From Pseudomonas gingeri (GTDB lineage Bacteria; Pseudomonadota; Gammaproteobacteria; Pseudomonadales; Pseudomonadaceae): a stretch of 64,000 nucleotides of DNA. Positions 34,015-42,967 of this stretch are shown here, in pieces. The notes under the pieces were generated by a model. That model searched no databases, was not told where the DNA came from, and saw only the letters and a list, made by a program, of their open reading frames with translations. The position numbers were made by a program, and so were the translations under genes. Within the stretch, counting starts at the first letter, position 1. Each line of letters begins with the position of its first letter. The stretch spans positions 270,323-334,322 of the forward strand of contig NZ_JACAPR010000008.1 of assembly GCF_013385635.1 (NCBI RefSeq). The letters are read 5' to 3'.

Positions 34015-34971
34015 CTAGCCCCACCTGAAACTACGGTCCCACAACCCTGTCACATCGAGCTTCTGCGGCAGCACCCCGGCCTCGAAGAACAGGTCGGCGA
34101 CATCCTGTTGCGAGCGCACCGCCGCATCGTCCACCGGTTGCAGGATGCGTGGCCCGCTCTGGGCCTTGTACTGCGCCAGGAACACCTCGCGCGGCATGCC
34201 GAGGATCTGCGCGCTCTTGCTCGCCCACTCCTCGGGGTGTGCGGCGATCCATTGCCATGAGCGGTACTCGCGCAGGATGTAGTCGGTGATCGCCGCATGC
34301 TTGAGCGGATCGGCAATGCTGTCCTGGTTGGCTGCGATCACGTAGTTGCCGGACAGGTAGCCCTGCCCTGTCTTCAACACCCGCGCCCCGGCCCGCAGCT
34401 GCGCCAGCTGGATGAAGTAACCGAAGCAGACCCAGGCATCCACCGCGCCGTTCTGGAACGCGGCAAAGCCATCCTGGGGCGTCAACGCCATGGGCACGAT
34501 ATCGTTGAAACCCAGCCCCTGTTCCTTTAGGGCCTTGAGCAGGAAATAGTGGGAACTGGTGGAGCGGATATAGGCGATGCGCTTGCCCTTGAGCTCGGCC
34601 ACCGAGCGTACTGTCGACCCCTTGGGCACGATAAAGGCCTGGTTGTTGACGTCACCGGTCAGTACCGCGATCAGCTTCACCGGTGCATGGTTCTTGATGC
34701 CGAAGATCGGCGGAATTTCGCTCATCGGCGAAATATCCAGGGTACCGCTGACCAGTGCCTCGAAACTCAGGTTGCCGCCGCTGAACTCGGCGTACTTGAC
34801 CTGATAGGGCGCCGGGCCGATACCCGCCTCGGGAAAGAAGGCCGGTGCCGCGCCCTTGTAGGTCGCGACATTCAGGGTCACTCCGCTCAGGTCCTGGGCC
34901 GCACTCATGCCCGGCATGGCCATACCGAGCCCAGTCAGGGCGCAGAGTTGCAAAAAACGACGACGGTCCAT
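34015..34971 (-). CDS. Tat-exported ABC substrate-binding protein
   Basis: A 318-residue SsuA/TauA/NrtA-type binding protein. The N-terminus MDRRRFLQLCALTGLG is a twin-arginine signal, unusual for this family. SFEALVSGTLDISPMSEIPP and VDAWVCFGYF are in the ligand cleft region. The start is the ATG at 34971 after AGGAG, not the earlier GTG. It follows the aldolase gene by 14 bp and completes an ABC importer with the permease and ATPase encoded upstream in the same operon. A sulfonate or other organosulfur acid is the likeliest ligand. Confidence 0.9.
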   Translation of the reverse strand: MDRRRFLQLCALTGLGMAMPGMSAAQDLSGVTLNVATYKGAAPAFFPEAGIGPAPYQVKYAEFSGGNLSFEALVSGTLDISPMSEIPPIFGIKNHAPVKLIAVLTGDVNNQAFIVPKGSTVRSVAELKGKRIAYIRSTSSHYFLLKALKEQGLGFNDIVPMALTPQDGFAAFQNGAVDAWVCFGYFIQLAQLRAGARVLKTGQGYLSGNYVIAANQDSIADPLKHAAITDYILREYRSWQWIAAHPEEWASKSAQILGMPREVFLAQYKAQSGPRILQPVDDAAVRSQQDVADLFFEAGVLPQKLDVTGLWDRSFRWG

Positions 34972-34985
34972 CGGGCTGACTCCTG

Positions 34986-35804
34986 TCACAGAAAGGCATC
35001 CGGTTCGCTACGCAGAACCCGATCCCAATAAGGTTGAAAACTGAACCAGCCACCAAACTCGGTACCGACCTGACGCGCGGTGTGGCGCGCTACCTCCGGC
35101 GGAATCAGCCGTGGCGTGCCGGCGGCTTCGGCCAGTAACTGGGCATGGGCGGCGTTGTCCATGGCGATAAAGCGCCAGACCGCCGCCTCGACCGTCTCCC
35201 CCACCGTCAGCAGGCCGTGGTTCTGCAGGATCAACGCCTTGTGCCGGCCCAGCGTGCGGGCGATCCGCGCGCCTTCGCGGCTCTCCAGCACCACGCCGGA
35301 AAAGCTGTCGAACAGCGCATGCTTTTCGTAGAAGGCACAGGCGTCCTGGGTCAGCGGGTCGAGCAGGCGGCCCAGGCTCGACCAGGCCTTGCCGTGCAGC
35401 GAGTGGGCATGGGCCGCCGCCACCACATCCGGCCGGGCTTCGTGCAAGGCCGCATGAATGGCGAAAGCCGCCAGGTTCAGGGCACCCTCGCCTTCGACGA
35501 CCGCGCCGTGGGGATCGACCAGCAGCAGGTCGGACATGCGGATATGGCCGAAATACACCCCCACCGGATTGACCCAGAAATGATCGTGGCGCTCGGGATC
35601 GCGCACGGTGATATGCCCGGCCCCACCCATGTCGAAGCCGAGCCAGGCAAAGACCCTGAACGCCGCCGCCAGACTCTTCTTGCGTTGCAGTCGTTCCAGT
35701 TCGAAGGTCGGTTGCTGTGGCGGATGCTCCCAGCGAAACACCGTCTGGCCGTCCCGGGGCAAACCATAGACACGCGGCGCCTGTCTGGGCGATTCAATAG
35801 CCAC
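34986..35804 (-). CDS. Class II aldolase/adducin family protein
   Basis: A 272-residue class II aldolase-fold enzyme with zinc histidines in AAAHAHSLHG and LQNHGLLTVG and the N-terminal FRVFAWLGFDMGGAGHITVR, typical of the YgbL/adducin subgroup. The start is taken as GTG 35804, which overlaps the preceding dehydrogenase gene by 11 nt. It sits inside the ABC-importer operon, so it likely processes the imported compound. It is not closely similar to the other class II aldolase at 21664. Confidence 0.87.
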   Translation of the reverse strand: MAIESPRQAPRVYGLPRDGQTVFRWEHPPQQPTFELERLQRKKSLAAAFRVFAWLGFDMGGAGHITVRDPERHDHFWVNPVGVYFGHIRMSDLLLVDPHGAVVEGEGALNLAAFAIHAALHEARPDVVAAAHAHSLHGKAWSSLGRLLDPLTQDACAFYEKHALFDSFSGVVLESREGARIARTLGRHKALILQNHGLLTVGETVEAAVWRFIAMDNAAHAQLLAEAAGTPRLIPPEVARHTARQVGTEFGGWFSFQPYWDRVLRSEPDAFL

Positions 35805-36732
35805 GTTCGACCTCCACGCGGTTTTCCAGGGGCAGGCCCATGGCGTCCCGCTCCAGGTTGCGCAACAACAAGCGGGCAAGATTCAGGTAGACCCGGGGTG
35901 AGTTGGCGCTGGTATGCGGTGACAGGCGGATACGCGGATGCCCATAGAAGCCATGGCCCTCGGGCAGCGGTTCGGGGTCGCTGACATCGAGACTGGCCAG
36001 GCTCAGTTGCCCGCGCTCCAGCGCCTCCAGCAAGGCCTCCTGGTCGAGCAAGGCGCCACGGGCGATATTGATCAGGTGCAACCCCGGCTTGGCCGAACCA
36101 AGGACATCGCGGTCGATGATCCTGTGTGTCCGGGCGGTCAGCGGTACCGCCAGCAGTAGATGATCGGCACGGCCGAACAGCTCGTGCAGATCGGCCACCG
36201 CCTGCACGCCGGGAACCTCGAAAGGCGCCGCCGAACGCCGCAGCGCCAGCACCTCCATCCCCAAAGCCAGTGCCTTCGGGGCCAATGCCTGGGCGATGCT
36301 GCCGAAACCGAACAGCCCCAGGGTAGCGCCGGCCACCGAGGCCAGCGGGCGTTGCTGCCAGTGCGCCGCGTCCCTGATCCAGACATCCGGCAACTGCTTG
36401 GCCGCGCCGAAGATCGCCGCCAGGGCAAACTCGGCGATGCTCTCGGCGGTCACCCCACGGGCACTCGCCACGGGCAAGCTGTCGAACAGCCAGCGAGGAA
36501 AATAGTCGAGACCGGACGTCACCAGTTGCACGAAACGCAGGCCGAACGGCCAGCCCGGAGGCGCTTGTGGCGCAGCATGAAATTCGGCATGGGGCGCCGC
36601 CAGCAGCACCCGGATATCCGCCGGCAGATCGCGGGGCAGCCCGCGCGGCAGCTCCAGCACGTCCACGCCCCGGGCGCGCAAGCGGGCATTGAAATCGGCG
36701 TCCAGCTGACTGGCGATGCGTACGCCGCTCAC
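35794..36732 (-). CDS. D-2-hydroxyacid dehydrogenase family protein
   Basis: A 312-residue NAD(P)-dependent D-isomer 2-hydroxyacid dehydrogenase. The dinucleotide loop is GLFGFGSIAQAL. The catalytic Arg is in INIARGALLD, the Glu in DVSDPEPLPEG and the His in RLSPHTSAN. It should reduce a 2-keto acid or oxidise a D-2-hydroxyacid. GTG at 36732 overlaps the stop of the acyl-CoA-dehydrogenase-like gene by 4 nt, so the genes are coupled. Confidence 0.9.
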   Translation of the reverse strand: MSGVRIASQLDADFNARLRARGVDVLELPRGLPRDLPADIRVLLAAPHAEFHAAPQAPPGWPFGLRFVQLVTSGLDYFPRWLFDSLPVASARGVTAESIAEFALAAIFGAAKQLPDVWIRDAAHWQQRPLASVAGATLGLFGFGSIAQALAPKALALGMEVLALRRSAAPFEVPGVQAVADLHELFGRADHLLLAVPLTARTHRIIDRDVLGSAKPGLHLINIARGALLDQEALLEALERGQLSLASLDVSDPEPLPEGHGFYGHPRIRLSPHTSANSPRVYLNLARLLLRNLERDAMGLPLENRVEVERGY

Positions 36733-37934
36733 ACCTGGCCTCCACGGGCCGGCAAGGCAAACGCAGCCCGCCCGACCGCGGCAAGAATCGCATCGTTCTG
36801 CGGGGTATGAATGCGGCTGCACAACACATCGCGGTAATGCCGCTCAAGCGGATTGCCCCGAGCCAGGCCGGGATTGCCGATGGCTTCGATACCCAGTTCC
36901 ACGGCACTGATGGCGTTGCCGGTGACCAGGTACTTGATCTGGGTCGCTTCACTCGCGGCGATCCGTCCTTCGGCGGCGGCATCGAGCAGCACGCGGTTGG
37001 TCAGCAACAACGAATCGATGCGACCGATCAACTCATGGAAACGCGGCAGGCTCGACAGGGGGGCGCCGAGGTTGGCCGGGGTCCGTTCGGCGAGCCAGGT
37101 CACCAGCCAGTCCCGCGCCGAGCGTGCCACGCCGTCATAGATCGACGACAACAGCACCGCCAGCCAGAGCACGCCACTGCTGTCCAGCTCGGAAGGGCGC
37201 GGCACACCGGCGGGCTGGATATCCACGGCGAACTCACTGGCGACGAAGACATCCTCGAACACCACATCGTGGCTGCCCGTAGCGCGCATGCCCAGGTGAT
37301 CCCAGGTCTCCTCGATACGGATGCCCGGGGTATCGCGGTGCACCAGCCAGGTGCCGACCCGCGGTTCGGACTCATCGCTGCGGGCCCAGACCGACAGCCA
37401 GGTCAGGCCCGGGATACCGGTGGAGTAGATCTTGCGGCCATCGAGTCGCCAACCGCCTTCGACCCGCCGCGCCACGGTACCGGGCAGGCCGCCCCGGGCC
37501 GGAGTACCGAGGTCCGGTTCGACCCGCAGGGCATTGATCAGCGCGCCCTGCTCCACCGCTTCACGGGCCAGCTGCACCCGCAGGTGGCGGGGCCAGGCCT
37601 GGTTGCCTTGCAGGCGGGTGTGCTGGAGGTATTGCATCACCAGCACCAGCGCGGTCGAAGGTTCGCCCCGGGCCACCGCGCCGATCACCCGCCGCGCCTG
37701 GGCCAGGGTCGCTTCGCTGCCGCCGAGAAATCGCGGTACCGTCAGCGCCAGCAGGCCATGCTCATGCAGGCGATGCAGGTTGGCGTGGGGGAATTCGCTG
37801 TGCTTGTCGTAATAGGCCGCGGTGCCGGCGAACTCCTCGCTGAGCTGTTCCAGCAGGTCGGCGAATGCCGGAGAATCCAGGTCCGGGCGCTGTCCGGCGG
37901 TGATGGGAGGCGATTGCACGGTGGTCAGGCTCAT
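36729..37934 (-). CDS. Acyl-CoA-dehydrogenase-fold flavoprotein (SfnB/DszC-like)
   Basis: A 401-residue acyl-CoA-dehydrogenase-fold protein. The mid-region has TGIPGLTWLSVWAR and WDHLGMRATGSHDVVFEDVFV. Members that sit with SsuABC-type importers, such as SfnB, SfnC and DszC, act as flavin monooxygenases or desulfurising enzymes rather than in beta-oxidation. That is the likely class here, but substrate is inferred from context. The ATG at 37934 overlaps the ATPase stop by 4 nt. A longer frame towards 38189 only reads the ATPase gene in another frame. Confidence 0.87.
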   Translation of the reverse strand: MSLTTVQSPPITAGQRPDLDSPAFADLLEQLSEEFAGTAAYYDKHSEFPHANLHRLHEHGLLALTVPRFLGGSEATLAQARRVIGAVARGEPSTALVLVMQYLQHTRLQGNQAWPRHLRVQLAREAVEQGALINALRVEPDLGTPARGGLPGTVARRVEGGWRLDGRKIYSTGIPGLTWLSVWARSDESEPRVGTWLVHRDTPGIRIEETWDHLGMRATGSHDVVFEDVFVASEFAVDIQPAGVPRPSELDSSGVLWLAVLLSSIYDGVARSARDWLVTWLAERTPANLGAPLSSLPRFHELIGRIDSLLLTNRVLLDAAAEGRIAASEATQIKYLVTGNAISAVELGIEAIGNPGLARGNPLERHYRDVLCSRIHTPQNDAILAAVGRAAFALPARGGQV

Positions 37935-38704
37935 CGGTGGGCGATCCTGCTGAGGAAGTGAAGGCGACCGTCTTCGACGGCCGGAGGTTGTTCGACCCCG
38001 AGCCGTTCCAGCAACCGCGCACGCAGGTTGTGGAAGGCCGGGTTGGCCACCTGGCGCGGACGCGGCAGGCGGATCGGAATCTGTTCGGCGATGCGCCCGT
38101 TGGCCAGGACTACCACCCTGTCGGCCAGCAATACCGCCTCGTCGACATCGTGGGTCACCAGCAGCACCGCCGGTTCGTGTACCCGCCACAGGTCGATGAT
38201 CAACTGGTGCATGCGAATCCGCGTCAGCGCATCGAGGGCGGCGAACGGCTCGTCGAGCAGCAACAGTTGCGGTTCGCGGACCAGCGCCCGGGCCAGCGCC
38301 ACGCGCTGGGCTTCGCCGCCGGACAAGGTGTGCGGCCAGGCGTCGACCCGATGGGCCAAGCCCACTTCGGCGAGCGCCGCCAGCGCCCGGGCCCTGGGTT
38401 CCTCACCGCGCAGGCCGAGGGCGACATTGCGCCAGGCACGTTTCCACGGCATCAACCGCGGCTCCTGAAACACCGCCGCCAGCGGCTCGGGTACCGTCAA
38501 CCGGCCTTCGTCGATCCGGTCCAGGCCGGCCAGGGCACGGAGCAAGGTGGTCTTGCCCGAGCCGCTGCTGCCGAGCAGGGCGACGAACTCACCGGGGGCG
38601 ATGTCCAGGTCGAGGCCATCGAGAACCGCCTGGCCAGCGAAACGGCGGCTGACCTGGCGGCACTCGACGGCCGGGCGCGGGGAACGTGAAAGGGGCAGAG
38701 TCAT
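37931..38704 (-). CDS. ABC transporter ATPase, SsuB/TauB-like
   Basis: A 257-residue ATPase. Walker A GSSGSGKTT, Q-loop AVFQEPRLMPW, signature LSGGEAQR and Walker B LLLLDEPFAAL are all present, followed by the switch His in LLVTHDVDEA. It energises the importer made with the permease upstream (4-nt overlap) and probably the binding protein at 34015. The family is the nitrate/sulfonate/taurine group. Confidence 0.93.
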   Translation of the reverse strand: MTLPLSRSPRPAVECRQVSRRFAGQAVLDGLDLDIAPGEFVALLGSSGSGKTTLLRALAGLDRIDEGRLTVPEPLAAVFQEPRLMPWKRAWRNVALGLRGEEPRARALAALAEVGLAHRVDAWPHTLSGGEAQRVALARALVREPQLLLLDEPFAALDALTRIRMHQLIIDLWRVHEPAVLLVTHDVDEAVLLADRVVVLANGRIAEQIPIRLPRPRQVANPAFHNLRARLLERLGVEQPPAVEDGRLHFLSRIAHR

Positions 38705-39528
38705 GGTCTGTTCCTGATAAAGGACGGGCGCCAGGCCAGGGCGAAGCGCTCCAGCAAACGCACCAGGCTGTCGATGCCCAGGCCCAGCACGCTGTAGATC
38801 AGCAGGCAGATCACGATCACATCGGTACGCATGAAGTCCCGGGCATCATTGACCAGGTAACCGATACCGGCGCTGGCGTTGATCTGCTCGACCACCACCA
38901 GGCCCAGCCAGCTCAGGCCGAAGGCATAACGCAGGCCGACGAAAAACGCCGGCAAGGCACCGGGCAGGATCACGTGCCAGATCCGCTCCCGGCGGGACAG
39001 GCCGAGCAAGGTCGCCGCTTCCAGCAACTTGGGATCGAGGCTGCGGATGCCGGAGAACAGCGTGAGGTAGACAGGAAACGTGGTGCCCAGGGCAATCAGG
39101 GCGATCTTGGGTGTCTCGCCGACCCCGAACCAGAGGATGAACAGCGGCACGATGGCGAGAAAAGGCAAGGTGCGCAGCATCTGCACGGGCGAGTCGATCA
39201 CCAGCTCGCCGCGACGGGACAGGCCGGAAAGCAAGGCCAGCACGGTGCCGATGCTGATGCCGATAGCCAGCCCGCCCAGCGCCCGTTGCAGGGACACCCA
39301 GAGGTGACGACCGAGTTCGCCGCTGCCGAGCATTTGCCAGAGGGTACCGCCGATGGTGCTCGGCGCGGCGATGATCCGGGTCGGCAGCCACCCCGTGCGC
39401 GAGGCCAGCTCCCAGAGGAGCAACAGCACCAGCGGACTGATCAGGCGTACCGCCAGTTCATGCCAACCCTGCCAGAGGACAAGGGCCCGCAGTCCGGATC
39501 GTGGGGAAACAAGGTCTTGCGCGGGCAT
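38701..39528 (-). CDS. ABC transporter permease, SsuC/TauC-like
   Basis: A 275-residue inner-membrane permease with about six helices. The EAA-type coupling loop is EAATLLGLSRRERIWHVILP. It has an early LVLLLLWELASRTG helix and PTRIIAAPSTIGGTLW as in SsuC and TauC. It is the first gene of the importer operon, 208 bp downstream of the LysR gene on the same strand. That spacer holds an AT-rich stretch and a REP palindrome. Confidence 0.93.
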   Translation of the reverse strand: MPAQDLVSPRSGLRALVLWQGWHELAVRLISPLVLLLLWELASRTGWLPTRIIAAPSTIGGTLWQMLGSGELGRHLWVSLQRALGGLAIGISIGTVLALLSGLSRRGELVIDSPVQMLRTLPFLAIVPLFILWFGVGETPKIALIALGTTFPVYLTLFSGIRSLDPKLLEAATLLGLSRRERIWHVILPGALPAFFVGLRYAFGLSWLGLVVVEQINASAGIGYLVNDARDFMRTDVIVICLLIYSVLGLGIDSLVRLLERFALAWRPSFIRNRP

Positions 39529-39673
39529 GCTGACGTCCTGTTCTGTAGCGCGTGGAGGACCATGCTAACTACATAAAAAACGTCCGTGAAATTCGCTTTG
39601 GTTCTAATCTAATATACAAAAATTGCATTTATCAAAATTATTATTATGCAAACAACACCTTTTTATCATCCCC

Positions 39674-39703
39674 TGTGGCGAGCGGGCTTGCCCGCTCGCC
39701 ACA
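39674..39703. repeat. Single REP palindrome, GGCGAGCGGGC class
   Basis: TGTGGCGAGCGGGC and GCCCGCTCGCCACA are perfect 14-base arms around TT, between the LysR gene and the importer operon. Confidence 0.9.
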
Positions 39704-39736
39704 TCGATTGCCGTAGTCTGTTCGGTGCCTCAGCCT

Positions 39737-40630
39737 TCAAGATTTACCCACCCGCTGCGCCACCATCTCGCCAAACACGCTCACCGGCTCCTGCAGGTTG
39801 CCGAGGAAACGCGGGTGGATCAGCCACAGGTCGATCACCGGCTTGAAGTCCGTCACCGGCACGATCTCCAGCTTGTCCCGATGGCTGCTGTTCTCCAGCA
39901 ACGGCGACGGCACCAGGCCGTAGCCCAGGCCATTGGCGATCAGCCCCAGTTGCAGTTCGGTGCCAAAGGTTTCCAGGTTGATCTGCAACGACAACCCCTG
40001 CGCGCTCAAGGCCCGCTGCAGGCCAGCGCGGAAGCCGCAGCCGTCGGGGTTGAGCACCCAGCCGCGCTGGTAGAGATCGGCCAGCTTGTAGGCACGTCGG
40101 GTGACCTCGCCCTTCGCCGCGACCACCACCAGGTTCATGCTGCCCAGGGAACGCCCGACCACGCCCTCGGGAAACACCTTGCCCGCCGGAAACAGCGCCG
40201 CCACCACATCCAGCTCGCCGTTCTCGACCTTGCCCAGCAAATGGCTGCCCCAGCCCGTGGCGACCGAGGTCTGCAGTTGCGGGTAGCGGTTTTTCAGGTG
40301 ACTCAGGGCATCGAGCAGCACCACATCGCCGATGGTCTGTGGCACACCGATACGCAGGGCACCGCTCGGCGCACCATCGTTGGCCACCAGTTCGCTCAAG
40401 GCATCGATGGTACGCAGCACCTCCAGGCACTGACCGTAGACCCGCAGGCCCATGCTGGTGGGTTTCAGCGGCTTGGTGTTGCGATCCAGCAGTTCCACCC
40501 CCAGCGCTTCCTCGAAGTTCTGTACGCGCCGGGTGATGGCCGGCTGGGTCAGTTGCAGCGAATCGGCGGCCTGGCTGATGGTCTGGCAACGGATTACCGC
40601 CACGAATGCATTGATATCATCTATCTTCAT
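39737..40630 (-). CDS. LysR-family regulator (PA2601-like position)
   Basis: A 297-residue LysR protein with helix-turn-helix at about 4-62 (AVIRCQTISQAADSLQLTQP, then AITRRVQNFEEALG) and an effector domain. It is divergent from the thiol dioxygenase/rhodanese operon and upstream of the importer operon, so it can control both. The trio LysR, thiol dioxygenase, rhodanese matches P. aeruginosa PA2601-PA2603 as I recall it. In the 105-bp divergent gap TTATT-CGCAT-AATAA (40634-40648) is a small palindrome that could be part of its binding site. Confidence 0.9.
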   Translation of the reverse strand: MKIDDINAFVAVIRCQTISQAADSLQLTQPAITRRVQNFEEALGVELLDRNTKPLKPTSMGLRVYGQCLEVLRTIDALSELVANDGAPSGALRIGVPQTIGDVVLLDALSHLKNRYPQLQTSVATGWGSHLLGKVENGELDVVAALFPAGKVFPEGVVGRSLGSMNLVVVAAKGEVTRRAYKLADLYQRGWVLNPDGCGFRAGLQRALSAQGLSLQINLETFGTELQLGLIANGLGYGLVPSPLLENSSHRDKLEIVPVTDFKPVIDLWLIHPRFLGNLQEPVSVFGEMVAQRVGKS

Positions 40631-40735
40631 TCTTTATTCGCATAATAAATAACTGGAAAAATGTCTGGAAAGAATAATACCTTTTAGCTCACTCGTGTAG
40701 TTCACATCGTGACTGACTGTCCACGGAGGGCGCTC

Positions 40736-41371
40736 ATGCCCCAGCAAGTCCAGAGCATTGCTTCAACGCAACCGACGCCGAACCTGGGGCGATTGCGCCG
40801 GTTCATCCAGCAACTGGCCGATCTGCTGGCCGCTCAACCCGACGAGCCGCACCTGCTGGAACACGGCAGCCGGCTCCTGCGGCAGTTGGTCGAGCACGAC
40901 GACTGGCTGCCCGAGGACTTCGCCCGACCCGATCCTCAGCGCTACCAGCAGTTCCTGTTGCACGCCGATTCGCGCCAGCAGTTTTCCATCGTCAGTTTTG
41001 TCTGGGGACCGGGGCAGCAGACGCCGATCCACGATCATAGGGTCTGGGGCCTGATCGGCATGCTGCGCGGCGCCGAATATTCCCAGGGCTTCACCCGCGA
41101 CACCGACGGCAGCCTGCGGGAAGCGGGCACGGCGATCCGCCTCGAACCGGGCCAGGTCGAGGCGGTGTCGCCACGTATCGGTGATATCCATCGGGTGTCC
41201 AATGCGTTCGACGACCGGGTGTCCATCAGTGTCCATGTCTACGGCGGCAATATCGGCGCGGTGAAACGCGCGGTGTACAGCCTCGACGGCGGTGAAAAAA
41301 GCTTTATCTCCGGCTACTCCAACAGCCTGCTACCTAACCTCTGGGACCTGTCGAAGGAGCCCCCGCAATGA
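40736..41371 (+). CDS. Thiol dioxygenase, 3-mercaptopropionate type
   Basis: A 211-residue cupin of the cysteine-dioxygenase family. Iron ligands are H99 and H101 (TPIHDHRVWG) and H152 (GDIHRVSNA), and the Ser-His-Tyr triad is S165-H167-Y169 (SVHVYGG). The overall look matches bacterial 3-mercaptopropionate dioxygenase (P. aeruginosa PA2602) more than mammalian cysteine dioxygenase; it would turn a thiol into the sulfinate with O2. ATG at 40736 is preferred over GTG 40709 because GGAGGG precedes it. It overlaps the rhodanese gene by 4 nt. Confidence 0.9.
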   Translation: MPQQVQSIASTQPTPNLGRLRRFIQQLADLLAAQPDEPHLLEHGSRLLRQLVEHDDWLPEDFARPDPQRYQQFLLHADSRQQFSIVSFVWGPGQQTPIHDHRVWGLIGMLRGAEYSQGFTRDTDGSLREAGTAIRLEPGQVEAVSPRIGDIHRVSNAFDDRVSISVHVYGGNIGAVKRAVYSLDGGEKSFISGYSNSLLPNLWDLSKEPPQ

Positions 41372-42951
41372 CCGAACCCCGTACCCGCCGTTACCAGGAT
41401 ATTCGCCAGGCCCTGCTCGCCCGCGAGGAACTGGCCTTGCTCGATGTGCGCGAAGAAGCGCCGTTTGCCGAGTCCCACCCGCTGTTCGCGGCCAATATCG
41501 CGCTGTCGAAACTGGAACTGGAGGCTTACGCGCGGATTCCCCGTCGCAACACCCCGGTGACGCTCTATGACAACGGCGAAGGCCTGGCGTCGCGGGCCGC
41601 CGAGGTGCTGCGCAACCTGGGCTACAGCGATGTCGCCCTGCTCGACGGTGGGCTGGCCGGCTGGCAGGAGGACGGCGGCGAACTGTTCAAGGACGTCAAC
41701 GTGCCGAGCAAGTCGTTCGGCGAACTGGTGGAATCCGAGCGCCATACGCCATCGCTGGCCGCCGAAGAGGTCCAGGCCCTGCTGGATGCCGAGGTCGACC
41801 TGGTGGTACTCGACGCCCGGCGCTTCGACGAATACCAGACCATGAGCATCCCTGGCGGCATCAGCGTACCCGGTGCCGAACTGGTCCTGCGGATCCGCGA
41901 GCTGGCGCCCGATCCCGGCACCCGGGTTATCGTCAATTGCGCCGGGCGCACCCGCAGCATCATCGGCACCCAGTCGCTGGTCAACGCGGGGATTGCCAAC
42001 CCGGTCGCCGCCCTGCGCAACGGTACCATCGGCTGGACCCTGGCCGGCCAGGCGCTGGAGCACGGGCAGGCGCGACGTTTTGCCGAAGTCGGCACGGACA
42101 ACCACCAGGCCGCCCGGCAATCGGCCCGCGCCGTGGCCGATCGTGCCGATGTCGGTCGGACCAGCCTCGCCGAATTGCGTCAATGGCAAGCCGAACATGG
42201 GCGCACCACCTACCTGTTCGATGTGCGCACCCCGGAAGAATTCGAGGTCGGTCACCTGCCTGGCGCCCGCTCCACCCCGGGTGGGCAACTGGTGCAGGAG
42301 ACCGATCACTTCGCCAGCGTCCGCGGTGCCCGGCTGGTGCTGGTGGACGACGATGGCGTGCGGGCCAACATGAGCGCTTCGTGGCTGGCACAGATGGGTT
42401 GGCAGGTGAAGGTGCTGGACGGCCTGGTGCCGACCGACTTCAGTGAATCAGGTCCCTGGCAGGCACCATTGCCGCCCCGCCCCGAAGCGCCGACGGTGGA
42501 TGCCGCGACCCTGGCCGGCTGGTTACGGGAGCCCGGCACCCAGGTGCTGGATTTCACCGCCAGTGCCAACCATGTGCAACGGCATATCCCCGGCGCCTGG
42601 TGGGCATTGCGCAGCCAACTGGCCGAGGCGCTGAAACGGATTCCCGCGGCGCAACGCTATGTACTGACCTGCGGCAGCAGCCTGCTGGCCGGTTACGCCG
42701 TCGCCCAGGTCCAGGCACTGACCGCCCGGCCCGTGTTCCTGCTGGCCGGGGGCACGGCGGCCTGGATCGCCGCCGGTCTGCCGGTGGAAGCCGGTGAACA
42801 ACGTCTGGCCTCGCCGCGTATCGACCGTTATCGTCGCCCTTATGAAGGCACCGACAATCCGCGTGAAGCCATGCAGGGTTACCTGGACTGGGAATACGGC
42901 CTGGTGGCGCAACTGGGGCGGGACGGGACCCACGGTTTCTTTGTGATCTGA
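41368..42951 (+). CDS. Four-domain rhodanese sulfurtransferase
   Basis: A 527-residue protein with four consecutive rhodanese domains (about 8-105, 127-230, 263-355, 375-480). The active-site Cys is present only in domains 2 (C191, NCAGRTRS) and 4 (C435, TCGSSLLA); domains 1 and 3 have DNGEGLA and DDDGVRA instead. This is two inactive-active pairs in tandem, like a duplicated two-domain rhodanese. It should move sulfane sulfur, and is coupled to the thiol dioxygenase that may give a sulfinate for further sulfur release. It corresponds in position to P. aeruginosa PA2603. Confidence 0.92.
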   Translation: MTEPRTRRYQDIRQALLAREELALLDVREEAPFAESHPLFAANIALSKLELEAYARIPRRNTPVTLYDNGEGLASRAAEVLRNLGYSDVALLDGGLAGWQEDGGELFKDVNVPSKSFGELVESERHTPSLAAEEVQALLDAEVDLVVLDARRFDEYQTMSIPGGISVPGAELVLRIRELAPDPGTRVIVNCAGRTRSIIGTQSLVNAGIANPVAALRNGTIGWTLAGQALEHGQARRFAEVGTDNHQAARQSARAVADRADVGRTSLAELRQWQAEHGRTTYLFDVRTPEEFEVGHLPGARSTPGGQLVQETDHFASVRGARLVLVDDDGVRANMSASWLAQMGWQVKVLDGLVPTDFSESGPWQAPLPPRPEAPTVDAATLAGWLREPGTQVLDFTASANHVQRHIPGAWWALRSQLAEALKRIPAAQRYVLTCGSSLLAGYAVAQVQALTARPVFLLAGGTAAWIAAGLPVEAGEQRLASPRIDRYRRPYEGTDNPREAMQGYLDWEYGLVAQLGRDGTHGFFVI

Positions 42952-42967
42952 CCCACCACCACCACCA

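Noticed and set aside
39674..39703. REP palindrome read as an intrinsic terminator of the LysR gene
   Set aside because: No T-run follows on either strand; it is a standard REP sequence.
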